Source: an uncultured Clostridia bacterium (GTDB lineage: Bacteria > Bacillota > Clostridia > Peptostreptococcales > Anaerovoracaceae). From it: a stretch of DNA of 13,852 nucleotides. Shown piece after piece: positions 1 to 7,563 of the stretch (position 1 is its first letter; each line of letters begins with the position of its first letter). The notes below the pieces were generated by a model that saw only the letters and a program-made list of their open reading frames with translations, ran no database searches and was not told the DNA's origin. Where the stretch lies: contig CAMNJG010000023.1 of NCBI GenBank assembly GCA_946541285.1, forward strand, positions 1 to 13,852. Reading direction: 5' to 3'. Made by a program: the position numbers and the translations under genes.

Positions 1-25
1 AGCTCTCCGCATTTCCGGAAACAGC

Positions 26-322
26 CTATTCATCAATCGCGAGCCGGTCAAATTCCGCCGCCACTCTGTCAAACTCCTCATCACTCGTAATGTCCAGAAG
101 CTCAAAGGTTTCATCCGCGTTTTCTTTATATCCGTAAAGATACACATCCTCACCTTCGCCATCCGGTACCAGAGCCATATACTCTTTACCTTCGCAGTCA
201 AACACACCGAGGATCATGCATTCCGTCTGCGTTCCGTCATCAAACTCCAGTGTCAGATAATCTGCGTCATCCTCTTCTGCCGGTAAATTCACGGATTCAT
301 TTTTCTTCTTATTATCTGCCAT
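26..322 (-). CDS. DUF1292 family protein (YrzB-like)
   Basis: Small acidic protein of 98 residues. After a polar, lysine-rich N-terminus (residues 1-10) it has the DUF1292 pattern: a short strand around residues 22-28 (YLTLEFD), the DDGT turn, a strand ending in MILGVFD, then KEYMALVP and a VYLYGY strand, and an acidic C-terminal segment (SDEEFDRVAAEFD). No catalytic motif, signal peptide or membrane segment is visible. Family members are widespread in Firmicutes and have no settled function. The ATG is preceded by AAAGGAG at good spacing and by its own near-consensus promoter, so the gene is transcribed independently of uvrC. Identification of the family is secure by pattern; function is unknown. 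Confidence 0.85.
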   Translation of the reverse strand: MADNKKKNESVNLPAEEDDADYLTLEFDDGTQTECMILGVFDCEGKEYMALVPDGEGEDVYLYGYKENADETFELLDITSDEEFDRVAAEFDRLAIDE

Positions 323-357
323 AGCTGTCTTTTCTCCTTTCTTTTCGATGGTTGATT

Positions 358-387
358 ATTATACAGCAGCCATCCTGATGCCGTCAA
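358..387 (-). promoter_or_regulatory. Sigma-A type promoter of the DUF1292 gene
   Basis: On the minus strand the -35 box TTGACG (382-387; 5 of 6 consensus bases) is followed by an 18-base spacer and a perfect TATAAT (358-363). Transcription would start near 351, giving a leader of about 30 bases that carries the AAAGGAG ribosome binding site. This is the best consensus promoter in the window. Confidence 0.85.
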
Positions 388-468
388 TATCCAGTTCTGA
401 AAAAGAAACAGTGGGTTAAAATTCAGGTTACTACTCACTCATCAACCAGGTATCACCTGCAGGTACAA

Positions 469-722
469 GTCCGGAGTGGAGTCCTGAAAACAGCTCCGTT
501 CGAGCCATTTTGTCAAAAGGTCACAGACCCAAGCGGTATGATGTATTAAGAGACAGCAGAATTTTCACGTGGTGTCCAAATCACGTGAAAATCATGGAGC
601 AAGGTCCGAACAGAAAGTCAGGGGACTTTCTGTGAGTTTGCGGAATGGTCTGCTGTCTCCCGCGATGTGGTCTGATGACCTTTCAAAATGGTGAGCGGAG
701 CCCTCAGGACTCCATTGCGGAC
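469..722 (+). repeat. Long branched inverted repeat: candidate structured RNA or MITE-like element
   Basis: The 323-771 gap holds no credible gene, but this stretch folds on itself almost end to end. Paired blocks are 469-473/718-722, 475-487/704-716, 493-502/692-701, 505-512/684-691, 516-523/676-683, 524-529/669-674 and 550-560/649-659 (11 bp, perfect). Inside are two hairpins: 561-571/582-592 (11 bp, ATTTTCACGTG arms) and 611-619/624-632 (9 bp, AGGG loop). The whole is a long interrupted stem capped by a branched head. The three G-U pairs in the stem (476/715, 499/695, 502/692) are G-U only in a plus-strand transcript and become A-C mismatches on the minus strand. This weakly favours a plus-strand RNA, opposite to all nearby genes. 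I recognise no RNA family. A non-autonomous inverted-repeat element is the main alternative; no clear target duplication is visible. The strand is a tentative choice. Bases 388-468 and 723-771 show nothing else convincing. Confidence 0.6.
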
Positions 723-771
723 AGTTATATTGCCTTTAATGATCGAACACTGAACAATAACAAAATTCAGA

Positions 772-2625
772 TCAGTGACTCTGAAGGAATGCGTGTACCT
801 TTTCGGCAGCAGGCGTATTCATCCCCTCCACAGCGGCCAGCTCCTCCACCGGAGCGTTCCGGATGCCGTCTATACTGCCATACGCGGACAGCAGCGCTTT
901 TTTCCGGACCTCCCCGATCCCGGGAATCTCATCCAGGATGGATTTCGTCATCGATTTGTTTCTCAGATCATGATGGAAACCGATCGCGAAACGATGCACT
1001 TCATCCTGGATGGTCGTCACATAACGGAACAGCACCGGCCGCGACTTCAGATCCAGCTCTTCTTCATTGACAATCAGGCCTCTTGTACGATGGCGGTCAT
1101 CCTTGACCATTCCCGCGACCGTAATCGGTTCCTTCATCGCATCGAGGACCTCCTGAACCGCGTGGATATGTCCCAGACCGCCGTCCACAAAGATCAGATC
1201 CGGCCGCCGGCTGAATCCCGCGTCTCCTTTCTGAGCCCGCCGGAAGCGGCGGTAGATCACTTCCTGCATACTGGAATAATCATCCGCGCCTTCTACCGTC
1301 CTGATTTTGAATTTCCGGTAATCACGCCGCTGCGCTCTGCCATCCTCAAACACCACCATACCGCCGACAGAATCCACACCATTGATATTGGAAATATCAT
1401 AGGATTCGATCCTCCATCTGACCGGAACCTCCTGTCCGTTTTCATCCGTCATGGTGCGATGGCCGAATACGGATGATAATTCCTCGTTGACGATATTCCT
1501 GCGTTCTTCCCGTGAACGCGCCCGGTCATCCAGCATTTTTGTCATCTCCACGACATCCCGTTTTGTCATATCGAACAGCTTTTTCTTGTCACCACGCTGC
1601 GGCACATACACCTTCACATGGGCGCCACGCATTTCCGTCAGCCATTTTTCGATAATCGGACGATCGGACAGTTCACATTCCACGGCGATCTCGCGGGGGA
1701 TCATCATATCCTGCGTATAGTACTGTTTCATAAACGCTTCAATGACATCCGCCCGGTTTTCTTCATCAGACGAATCCATATGGAAACTGTCCCTGCCGGA
1801 CAGCTTCCCGTTGCGGACATAGAAAATGATGACATGGGTTCCGCTCCGGACCTGCGCGCACAGAATGATGTCCATATCATTCTCACTGCCAAGCACAACC
1901 TTCTGCTTTTCGCCGATCGCCTTCACCGCGCGGATCTGATCTCTGTACTCCGCTGCTTTTTCAAAATTGAGTTCCCTGCTGCAGATGTTCATCTTTTCTG
2001 TCAGCATATCCAGCATCTTCCGGTTATTGCCTTTCAGAAAATCCAGGACATCCCTGATGGCGGCACGGTATTCTTCCCGGCCGACTTCTCCGGTGCAGAT
2101 CCCCCGGCACTGCTCGATGTGATAATTGAGACATGGCCGGAAATTCTGCGGAAAAGACTTCGCGGAACAGCGCTTCAGCAGAAACACCCGGTTCAGCAGG
2201 TCAATTGTTTCATTGACTGCTCCCACATCACTGTACGGGCCAAAATACTCTGCTCCGTCATCCAGGACTCTCCTGGTTTTCAGGACACGGGGATAGTCTT
2301 CTCCCAGAGTCACTTTAATATATGGATAGGTTTTATCATCCCGCAGCAGGACATTATACTTGGGCCGGTACTTTTTGATCAGATTACATTCCAGAATCAG
2401 CGCTTCCATCTCCGAATCTGTCGTAATATATTCAAATTCTTCGATGTTTGCCACCATCGCCCGGACTTTGGCCGGCATATTGGTCTGGGAGCGGAAGTAC
2501 TGGGTCACCCGGTTTTTCAGGTTGACCGCCTTCCCGACATAGATCACATGCCCCAGTTTGTCCCGGTGCAGGTAAACGCCGGGACGGTCCGGAAGAAGCC
2601 GGATGTTTTTCTCGATATCAAACAT
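772..2625 (-). CDS. uvrC: UvrABC excinuclease subunit C
   Basis: UvrC makes both incisions around DNA lesions marked by UvrA and UvrB in nucleotide excision repair. The protein has 617 residues, the usual family size. The N-terminal GIY-YIG nuclease shows GVY (16-18), YVG (29-31) with Tyr29, Arg39 and the EMEALILE helix (72-79). Four cysteines (153, 165, 173, 177) match the spacing of the [4Fe-4S] site described for UvrC. A UVR motif helix for UvrB contact spans about 204-238. The C-terminal half is the RNase H-like endonuclease (ESYDISNINGVDSVGG, then IFVDGG, then DEVHRFAI), followed by tandem helix-hairpin-helix motifs (DEIPGIGEVRKKALL onward). AGAAGGAG precedes the ATG. It lies 36 bases downstream of hisC, so the two are probably cotranscribed. 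No convincing intrinsic terminator follows; the 469-722 stem is the nearest structure. Confidence 0.98.
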   Translation of the reverse strand: MFDIEKNIRLLPDRPGVYLHRDKLGHVIYVGKAVNLKNRVTQYFRSQTNMPAKVRAMVANIEEFEYITTDSEMEALILECNLIKKYRPKYNVLLRDDKTYPYIKVTLGEDYPRVLKTRRVLDDGAEYFGPYSDVGAVNETIDLLNRVFLLKRCSAKSFPQNFRPCLNYHIEQCRGICTGEVGREEYRAAIRDVLDFLKGNNRKMLDMLTEKMNICSRELNFEKAAEYRDQIRAVKAIGEKQKVVLGSENDMDIILCAQVRSGTHVIIFYVRNGKLSGRDSFHMDSSDEENRADVIEAFMKQYYTQDMMIPREIAVECELSDRPIIEKWLTEMRGAHVKVYVPQRGDKKKLFDMTKRDVVEMTKMLDDRARSREERRNIVNEELSSVFGHRTMTDENGQEVPVRWRIESYDISNINGVDSVGGMVVFEDGRAQRRDYRKFKIRTVEGADDYSSMQEVIYRRFRRAQKGDAGFSRRPDLIFVDGGLGHIHAVQEVLDAMKEPITVAGMVKDDRHRTRGLIVNEEELDLKSRPVLFRYVTTIQDEVHRFAIGFHHDLRNKSMTKSILDEIPGIGEVRKKALLSAYGSIDGIRNAPVEELAAVEGMNTPAAEKVHAFLQSH

Positions 2626-2661
2626 GGGTCTGATTTCTCCTTCTGCGTAAAAGCAGGGCGC

Positions 2662-3765
2662 TCAGGAACACTCCTCCAGAATCTCACGGACGGTCGCAAG
2701 GAAAGTCTTCATCTGCTCAGGCGTACCGATGGTGACACGGAGACGGTCACTGATCCGGGGCTTATTGAAATATCTCACCAGCACGCCGCGGTTCCGCAGT
2801 TCCGTAAACAGCTGCTCCGCCCTGATCATTGCCGGTGGTTTTACAAAGATGAAATTCGCGCTGGACTCGATCACATCAAAATCCATCCGGCGCAGTTCTG
2901 CCGTCACGTGATCCCTGGTCTCAATAATGGTATTCCGCGTGGAATGGAAGTAGTCGCGGTCCTCGAATGCCGCAACAGTAGCCGCGATGGCCAGGCGGTC
3001 AGCGGTATAAGAATTAAAGGAATTTTTAACAGTATCCAGCGCCTGGATCAGTTCATGACAACCGATGGCCAGACCGGAGCGTATGCCGGCCAGCTGGCGT
3101 GATTTGGACAGCGTCTGGGTGATCAGGAGATTGTCATACTCATTGACCAGTCCTGCCGCGGTTTCCGCGCCAAAATCCACGTAAGCTTCATCCACGACAA
3201 TCAGCCGTTCCCGGTTTGCCTCCAGGATCCTCCGGATTTCCGCCAGTTCCAGGGCCCTGCCCGTCGGCGCGTTCGGGTTGCACAGCAACATGCCCGCCAC
3301 ATCTGCCGGAAGCGGCATCAGGGTCTCCAGGTCCATAGAAAAGTCCTCTTTCAGTGGAAAAATTTCACAGTCCACTTCAAACAGGGCCGCGTAAACCGGA
3401 TAGAAGGAATACGTGATGTCCGGGAAGGCCAGCTTCTTTCCTTTAAAAAAGGTGGGATAGATAAACGCCAGAATTTCGTCCGAGCCATTGCCGATGAAAA
3501 AATTGCCGCGATCCAGGGCCGCGTCACCGTCCAGCGACAGGCTTTCGTTATAATACGCGGCAGCGGCCTCCCTTGCCGCGTCCGCGTCCGGATCCGGATA
3601 CAGACGGAGATTTTCCGTCTCTTTCCGGATCGCGCGCAGGACTGCCGGAGAAGGCGGGTACGGGTTTTCATTCGTATTGAGCTTTACATACTTTTTATCC
3701 TTTGGCTGCTCTCCCGGCACATATGGCACCAGGGTTCCGGCCAGTTCACTGATAAATCTTGTCAT
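2662..3765 (-). CDS. hisC: Histidinol-phosphate aminotransferase (class I/II PLP enzyme)
   Basis: PLP-dependent transfer of an amino group between glutamate and imidazole-acetol phosphate in histidine synthesis. It has 367 residues from the chosen ATG. Visible motifs: LNTNENPYPPSP (29-40), GNGSDE (92-97), NPNAPTG (163-169), DEAY (192-195), the PLP lysine Lys221 in TLSKSRQLAG, and Arg229 in the GIRSG loop. The reading frame stays open 41 codons upstream to an ATG at 3888, but that one has no ribosome binding site and the extension lacks family similarity. The ATG at 3765 has AAAGGA just upstream and begins with the MTRFISELAGTLVPYVPGEQ segment expected of HisC. No other his gene is near, so a role as a broader aromatic aminotransferase is possible. 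It probably shares a transcript with uvrC. Confidence 0.93.
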   Translation of the reverse strand: MTRFISELAGTLVPYVPGEQPKDKKYVKLNTNENPYPPSPAVLRAIRKETENLRLYPDPDADAAREAAAAYYNESLSLDGDAALDRGNFFIGNGSDEILAFIYPTFFKGKKLAFPDITYSFYPVYAALFEVDCEIFPLKEDFSMDLETLMPLPADVAGMLLCNPNAPTGRALELAEIRRILEANRERLIVVDEAYVDFGAETAAGLVNEYDNLLITQTLSKSRQLAGIRSGLAIGCHELIQALDTVKNSFNSYTADRLAIAATVAAFEDRDYFHSTRNTIIETRDHVTAELRRMDFDVIESSANFIFVKPPAMIRAEQLFTELRNRGVLVRYFNKPRISDRLRVTIGTPEQMKTFLATVREILEECS

Positions 3766-3770
3766 GAGGT

Positions 3771-3776
3771 TCCTTT
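3771..3776 (-). promoter_or_regulatory. Ribosome binding site deciding the hisC start
   Basis: AAAGGA on the minus strand lies 5 bases before the ATG at 3763-3765. The upstream in-frame ATG at 3886-3888 sits in AT-rich sequence with no SD, so the shorter protein is preferred. Confidence 0.75.
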
Positions 3777-3786
3777 CAAAACGGCC

Positions 3787-3881
3787 CACTGCCACGCAGT
3801 GAATACAAACGGGCAGCTCAGGAGAATCCTTTTCGCTGCCCGCTTCTGGCGGAAAAGCACGGATAATCCCCGCGCTTTTCC
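3787..3881 (-). other. Three consecutive hairpins upstream of hisC
   Basis: Read on the minus strand these are: a 12-bp hairpin with a 7-base loop (3870-3881/3851-3862, one G-U pair that is valid only on this strand); an 8-bp CGGGCAGC/GCTGCCCG hairpin (3835-3842/3810-3817) with an inner AGGA/TCCT stem, followed by TTTGTATT; and a 6-bp hairpin (3796-3801/3787-3792). The middle one resembles a weak intrinsic terminator. They could end read-through from hydA or act as a leader or attenuator for hisC. No T-box antiterminator motif and no histidine-rich leader peptide is present. Confidence 0.5.
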
Positions 3882-3933
3882 GGGTCATTTATTTTTTATA
3901 CGGATTGGTTCGCGATATATTTTCTCTGCTATC

Positions 3934-3942
3934 AATATACCA
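3934..3942 (-). promoter_or_regulatory. Candidate extended -10 promoter for hisC-uvrC
   Basis: The minus strand reads TGGTATATT: an extended -10 TG, one base, then TATATT (3934-3939; 5 of 6 consensus bases). No good -35 box is found 16-18 bases upstream. If used, transcription would start near 3927 and the leader of about 160 bases would include the three hairpins before hisC. It lies in the only sizeable gap between hydA and hisC. Confidence 0.4.
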
Positions 3943-3994
3943 CAAAACCCATCCTTCGTACCACTCTGGAAAATACCGGATTCACGGTCTGACA

Positions 3995-5734
3995 TTAAAA
4001 CCGTTCTCTCGGTGTATAGTGCGTATGAAGCAGCTTGTGCGCCAGTTCACTGCCCGGCTCACCGATAAATCCTTCATAGATGCCCTTCATGACAGAATCA
4101 TTCTGGTGGGATTTTCTGATCGGCAGTCTCAGGTCTTCACTGTAAACCGCTTTCGCTCTTTCTGCTCTGATATCAATCCAGTTCTTGACACGTGCCGGCT
4201 GGATCGGCTGTCCGCCGCCATTGACGCATCCGCCTGGACATGCCATGATTTCAACGAAATGCCAGTCAGCTTCGCCTGCGCGGATCTTGTCAAGTACCTT
4301 GCGGGCATTGCCGAGACCATGGGCAACTGCAACCTTGACAGTCGTTCCGTTGATTTCAACAGCTGCTTCCTTGACGCCTTCCACACCTCTGACATCATGA
4401 TATTCGATGTCCTGCAGGTCCTGGCCGGTCAGGATATCCGCCACGGTTCTGAGGGCAGCTTCCATAACACCACCAGTCGCTCCGAAGATAACGCCCGCGC
4501 CGGATGCCGGTCCGAACGGCTGCTCGAACTCGCCATCGCATTCCTGGAAATTGATACCGCATTCCTTGATCATCCGTGCCAGCTCTCTTGTGGTCAGAAC
4601 GTAGTCGACATCCTTATAGCCACTGTCGCTCATTTCCGGTCTGTCGCACTCGAATTTTTTGGCCGTACATGGCATGACGGAAACGTTGACAATCTTCGCC
4701 GGATCGATGCCCGCTTCCTGCGCGTAGTAGGTCTTGAGAACCGCGCCGAACATCTGATGCGGTGATTTGCAGGTGGAGAGATTGTCCAGCATATCCGGAT
4801 AGTAGTGCTCCGCGAACTTGATCCAGCCAGGGCTGCAGGAAGTAATCAGAGGCAGGGTTCCGCCGTTCTGCAGTCTGTGCAGCAGCTCGGTTCCTTCCTC
4901 AAGGATCGTCAGGTCTGCAGAGGTATCCGTATCAAAGACCTTGTCGAATCCCATTCTCAGCATCGCGCCGACCATCTGATGCGTCGCGGCAGTACCGATC
5001 GGCATTCCGAATTCTTCACCAATCGCGGCTCTGACAGCCGGAGCGGTCTGTACCAGAACGACTTTTTCAGGGTCTCTGATGGCATCCCATACCTGATCAA
5101 TGGCACTCTTTTCATAAAGAGCACCGACAGGACATGCGACGATACACTGGCCGCAGTTGACACATGCCACATCAGCGAGCTTTTTGCCGAATGCTGGTCC
5201 GATCTCTGTCTTGAAACCTCTGTTCAGGGCATCGATAACATGGACTTTCTGGAGGTTTTCACAGGCACCGACACAGCGTCTGCAGGCTATGCACTTCTGC
5301 GGATCCCTGACAACGGAACGGGAAGAGTCGTCGATCGGGAGATCACACATTTCACCCTCGAACTCAATTTCCGTAATATTCAGTTCATCCGCCAGTGTCT
5401 GCAGTTCGCAGTTCCTGTTACGGACACAGGTGAGACATTCTTTCTTATGGTTGGAAAGGAGCAGTTCCAGTGTGGACTTCCTGGCCTCTCTGACTGCAGG
5501 AGACGATGTGTAGATTTCATTGCCTTCCGCTACCGGATACACGCAGGCAGCCTGCAGGGCACGCGCTCCCTTGATTTCGACAACGCACATACGGCACGCG
5601 CCGATTTCATTGACATCTTTCAGGTAGCAAAGCGTCGGGATATCAATGCCAGCCACTCTGGCAGCTTCGAGAACCGTCGTTCCCTCCTCTACCTGTACTG
5701 CTTTGCCATCTATTGTAATGTTTATCATACTCAT
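3995..5734 (-). CDS. hydA: NADH-dependent [FeFe]-hydrogenase, catalytic subunit HydA
   Basis: Catalytic subunit (579 residues) of a trimeric, soluble HydABC hydrogenase that makes or oxidises H2. Domain order: a plant-type [2Fe-2S] ferredoxin (Cys36, 47, 50, 64); a His-Cys [4Fe-4S] site (His96, Cys100, 103, 109); two ferredoxin-type [4Fe-4S] sites (Cys148/151/154/158 and 191/194/197/201); the H-cluster domain; and a C-terminal small-subunit-like segment. H-cluster motifs are L1 TSCSPGW (298-304), L2 MPCTAKKFE (Cys356, Lys359) and L3 MACPGGCVNGGG (Cys499, Cys503). Residues matching the proton path of C. pasteurianus CpI are present (Glu280, Glu283, Arg287, Cys300, Ser320). L1 has Ser301 in place of the usual second cysteine. 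The frame opens 16 codons earlier inside hydB, but AGGAGGT lies 9 bases before the ATG at 5734, so that start is used. It is the last gene of the hydrogenase operon. Confidence 0.96.
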   Translation of the reverse strand: MSMINITIDGKAVQVEEGTTVLEAARVAGIDIPTLCYLKDVNEIGACRMCVVEIKGARALQAACVYPVAEGNEIYTSSPAVREARKSTLELLLSNHKKECLTCVRNRNCELQTLADELNITEIEFEGEMCDLPIDDSSRSVVRDPQKCIACRRCVGACENLQKVHVIDALNRGFKTEIGPAFGKKLADVACVNCGQCIVACPVGALYEKSAIDQVWDAIRDPEKVVLVQTAPAVRAAIGEEFGMPIGTAATHQMVGAMLRMGFDKVFDTDTSADLTILEEGTELLHRLQNGGTLPLITSCSPGWIKFAEHYYPDMLDNLSTCKSPHQMFGAVLKTYYAQEAGIDPAKIVNVSVMPCTAKKFECDRPEMSDSGYKDVDYVLTTRELARMIKECGINFQECDGEFEQPFGPASGAGVIFGATGGVMEAALRTVADILTGQDLQDIEYHDVRGVEGVKEAAVEINGTTVKVAVAHGLGNARKVLDKIRAGEADWHFVEIMACPGGCVNGGGQPIQPARVKNWIDIRAERAKAVYSEDLRLPIRKSHQNDSVMKGIYEGFIGEPGSELAHKLLHTHYTPRERF

Positions 5735-5743
5735 AAATCGCTG

Positions 5744-5750
5744 ACCTCCT
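5744..5750 (-). promoter_or_regulatory. Ribosome binding site of hydA overlapping the hydB stop codon
   Basis: The minus strand reads TAGGAGGT. TAG is the hydB stop (5749-5751) and AGGAGGT is the SD, 9 bases before the hydA ATG at 5732-5734. This fixes the start and indicates translational coupling of hydB and hydA. Confidence 0.85.
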
Positions 5751-7551
5751 ACGACTCTCTGCTGATTGCATTGAACGGACATCTTTCAATACATGCGCCG
5801 CACTTGATGCACTTTGTATAGTCGATTTCATAAGGAACCTTCCGCTCTCCTCTGATGCAGGATACCGGACAGTTCTTCGCGCAGAGTCCGCAGCTTCTGC
5901 ACTTATCCTTGTCAATGACAATCCGTACAAGGTTCTTACAGACAGCAGCCGGACATTTCTTATCTCTTACATGAGCATCATATTCATCTCTGAAATGACG
6001 GATGGTACTGAGGACCGGATTCGGCGCTGTCTGTCCAAGACCGCAGAGCGCGGAAGCTTTGATGTTCTTCGCCAGCTTTTCGAGTCTTTCGACGTCGCCT
6101 TCTTCACCTCTGCCATCCGTAATCTTTTCGAGAAGTTCCAGCATTCTCTTGGTACCGATCCGACATGGAGGACATTTGCCGCAGGATTCATCAACGATAA
6201 ATCCGAGGTAGAATTTGGCGATATCCACCATACAGTTGTCTTCGTCCATAACGATCAGACCACCGGATCCCATCATGGAACCGATTTCGTTGAGATCATC
6301 ATAGGTCATCGGCGTATCGATCAGGGAAGCCGGGATACATCCGCCGGACGGACCACCCGTCTGCGCGGCTTTGAACTTCTTGCCTTCCGGCACGCCTCCA
6401 CCGATATTGTAGATGACTTCTCTCAGCGGCGTACCCATCTCGATCTCCACCAGTCCGGTGTTGTTGATCTTGCCGCCAACCGCGAATACTTTCGTGCCCT
6501 TGGATTTTTCAGTACCCATGGACGCGAACCATTCCGCGCCATTGAGGATGATCGGGCAGATATTCGCGTAGGTTTCGACATTGTTCAGCATGGACGGTTT
6601 GTCGAAAATACCCTTGACTGCAGGGAATGGAGGACGCGGACGAGGTTCCCCTCTGTGCCCTTCGATGGAACGCATCAGCGCGGTTTCCTCACCGCAGACA
6701 AACGCGCCGGCACCGAGACGCAGCTCGATATCAAAGTCAAAACCTGTACCAAAGATATCCTTGCCCAGGAGGCCATACTCTCTGGCCTGGTCAATCGCGA
6801 TATTCAGTCTCTTAACCGCTGTCGGATACTCCGCTCTGACATAGATAAAGCCCTGATGCGCACCTGTCGCGTATCCGGCAATCGCCATGGCTTCCAGTAC
6901 GGAATGCGGGTCGCCTTCGAGAACGGAACGGTCCATGAAAGCGCCCGGGTCGCCTTCGTCAGCGTTACATGCAACGTATTTGACATCGCCTTCTGACGCA
7001 GCCGCGAACTTCCATTTGGTTCCTGTCGGGAATCCGGCACCGCCTCTGCCTCTCAGACCGGAAGCAGTGATTTCATCGATTACCTGCTGCGGGGTCATTT
7101 CTGTCAGTACTTTGCCCAGTGCCTGATATCCGTCATAAGCGATATATTCATCAATATTTTCCGGATTGATCCGGCCGCAGTTACGCAGGGCAACACGCTT
7201 CTGCATCTTGAAGAAGTCGGTGTTCTCTACCTGGTGGCCTTCTTCGTCATAAGCCTGTGTTCTGTTCGCCAGTAACAGCTTTTCAACGATTCTGCCCTTG
7301 AGGAGATGTTCCTCGGCAATGGTATCCAGTTCCTTGATGGATACCTGGGAATACATGGCACCTTCCGGATAGACCACGATAATCGGACCTTCCGCGCAGA
7401 GCCCGAAACATCCGGTCATGATAATCTGTACCTCTTTTTCGAGATCCAGTTCCTTCAGTTTATTTTCAAGATGCTCTTTCAGCTTCATTGAATTGTTGGA
7501 AAGACATCCCGTGCCGCCGCATATCAGTACATGTGATCTTGCAATTTGCAT
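5749..7551 (-). CDS. hydB: NADH-binding hydrogenase subunit HydB (NuoF-like)
   Basis: Flavoprotein subunit (600 residues) that exchanges electrons with NAD(H) in the HydABC complex; in studied relatives its FMN is the proposed bifurcation site. Three parts are visible. The N-terminal thioredoxin-fold [2Fe-2S] domain has Cys11, Cys16, Cys48 and Cys52. The NuoF core carries the FMN/NADH glycine-rich loop (GLRGRGGAGFPTGTKW, 165-180), GAGAFVCGEETAL, and a [4Fe-4S] site in SCGKCPPCRIG with a distant cysteine (Cys457, 460, 463, 503). The C-terminal two-cluster ferredoxin has Cys551/554/557/561 and 581/584/587/591. His527, Cys533 and Cys538 lie where bifurcating HydB proteins carry a zinc site. AAGGAGGG overlaps the stop codon of the preceding gene, and the hydB stop overlaps the hydA SD, so all three are translated as a unit. 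Confidence 0.96.
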   Translation of the reverse strand: MQIARSHVLICGGTGCLSNNSMKLKEHLENKLKELDLEKEVQIIMTGCFGLCAEGPIIVVYPEGAMYSQVSIKELDTIAEEHLLKGRIVEKLLLANRTQAYDEEGHQVENTDFFKMQKRVALRNCGRINPENIDEYIAYDGYQALGKVLTEMTPQQVIDEITASGLRGRGGAGFPTGTKWKFAAASEGDVKYVACNADEGDPGAFMDRSVLEGDPHSVLEAMAIAGYATGAHQGFIYVRAEYPTAVKRLNIAIDQAREYGLLGKDIFGTGFDFDIELRLGAGAFVCGEETALMRSIEGHRGEPRPRPPFPAVKGIFDKPSMLNNVETYANICPIILNGAEWFASMGTEKSKGTKVFAVGGKINNTGLVEIEMGTPLREVIYNIGGGVPEGKKFKAAQTGGPSGGCIPASLIDTPMTYDDLNEIGSMMGSGGLIVMDEDNCMVDIAKFYLGFIVDESCGKCPPCRIGTKRMLELLEKITDGRGEEGDVERLEKLAKNIKASALCGLGQTAPNPVLSTIRHFRDEYDAHVRDKKCPAAVCKNLVRIVIDKDKCRSCGLCAKNCPVSCIRGERKVPYEIDYTKCIKCGACIERCPFNAISRES

Positions 7552-7563
7552 GAGTTTCCCTCC

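Noticed and set aside
469..722. CRISPR array, tRNA, 6S RNA, SRP RNA or RNase P RNA in the 323-771 gap
   Set aside because: There are no regularly spaced direct repeats and none of the conserved core motifs of those RNAs is visible.
749..779. CACTGA/TCAGTG hairpin at the uvrC stop as a terminator
   Set aside because: The stem is only 6 bp with an 18-base loop, it overlaps the stop codon and no T-run follows.
645..1070. Plus-strand open frame of 141 codons starting inside the inverted repeat
   Set aside because: It runs antisense into uvrC, has no ribosome binding site and its protein is a low-complexity Pro/Ser/Arg mixture.
1618..3102. Plus-strand open frame of 494 codons opposite uvrC and hisC
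   Set aside because: It is a long antisense shadow spanning two well-recognised genes; no domain or SD is present. Similar long shadows lie opposite hydA, hydB and the carboxypeptidase.
3766..3888. N-terminal extension of hisC to the ATG at 3888
   Set aside because: There is no SD, the segment passes through the hairpins and has no HisC similarity; the ATG at 3765 has a proper SD.
3976..3990. ACCG/CGGT hairpin after hydA as a terminator
   Set aside because: The stem is only 4 bp; the ATTTT that follows is too weak to call.
5735..5782. Upstream start of hydA inside hydB
   Set aside because: No SD. The ATG at 5734 has AGGAGGT and begins exactly at the ferredoxin domain.
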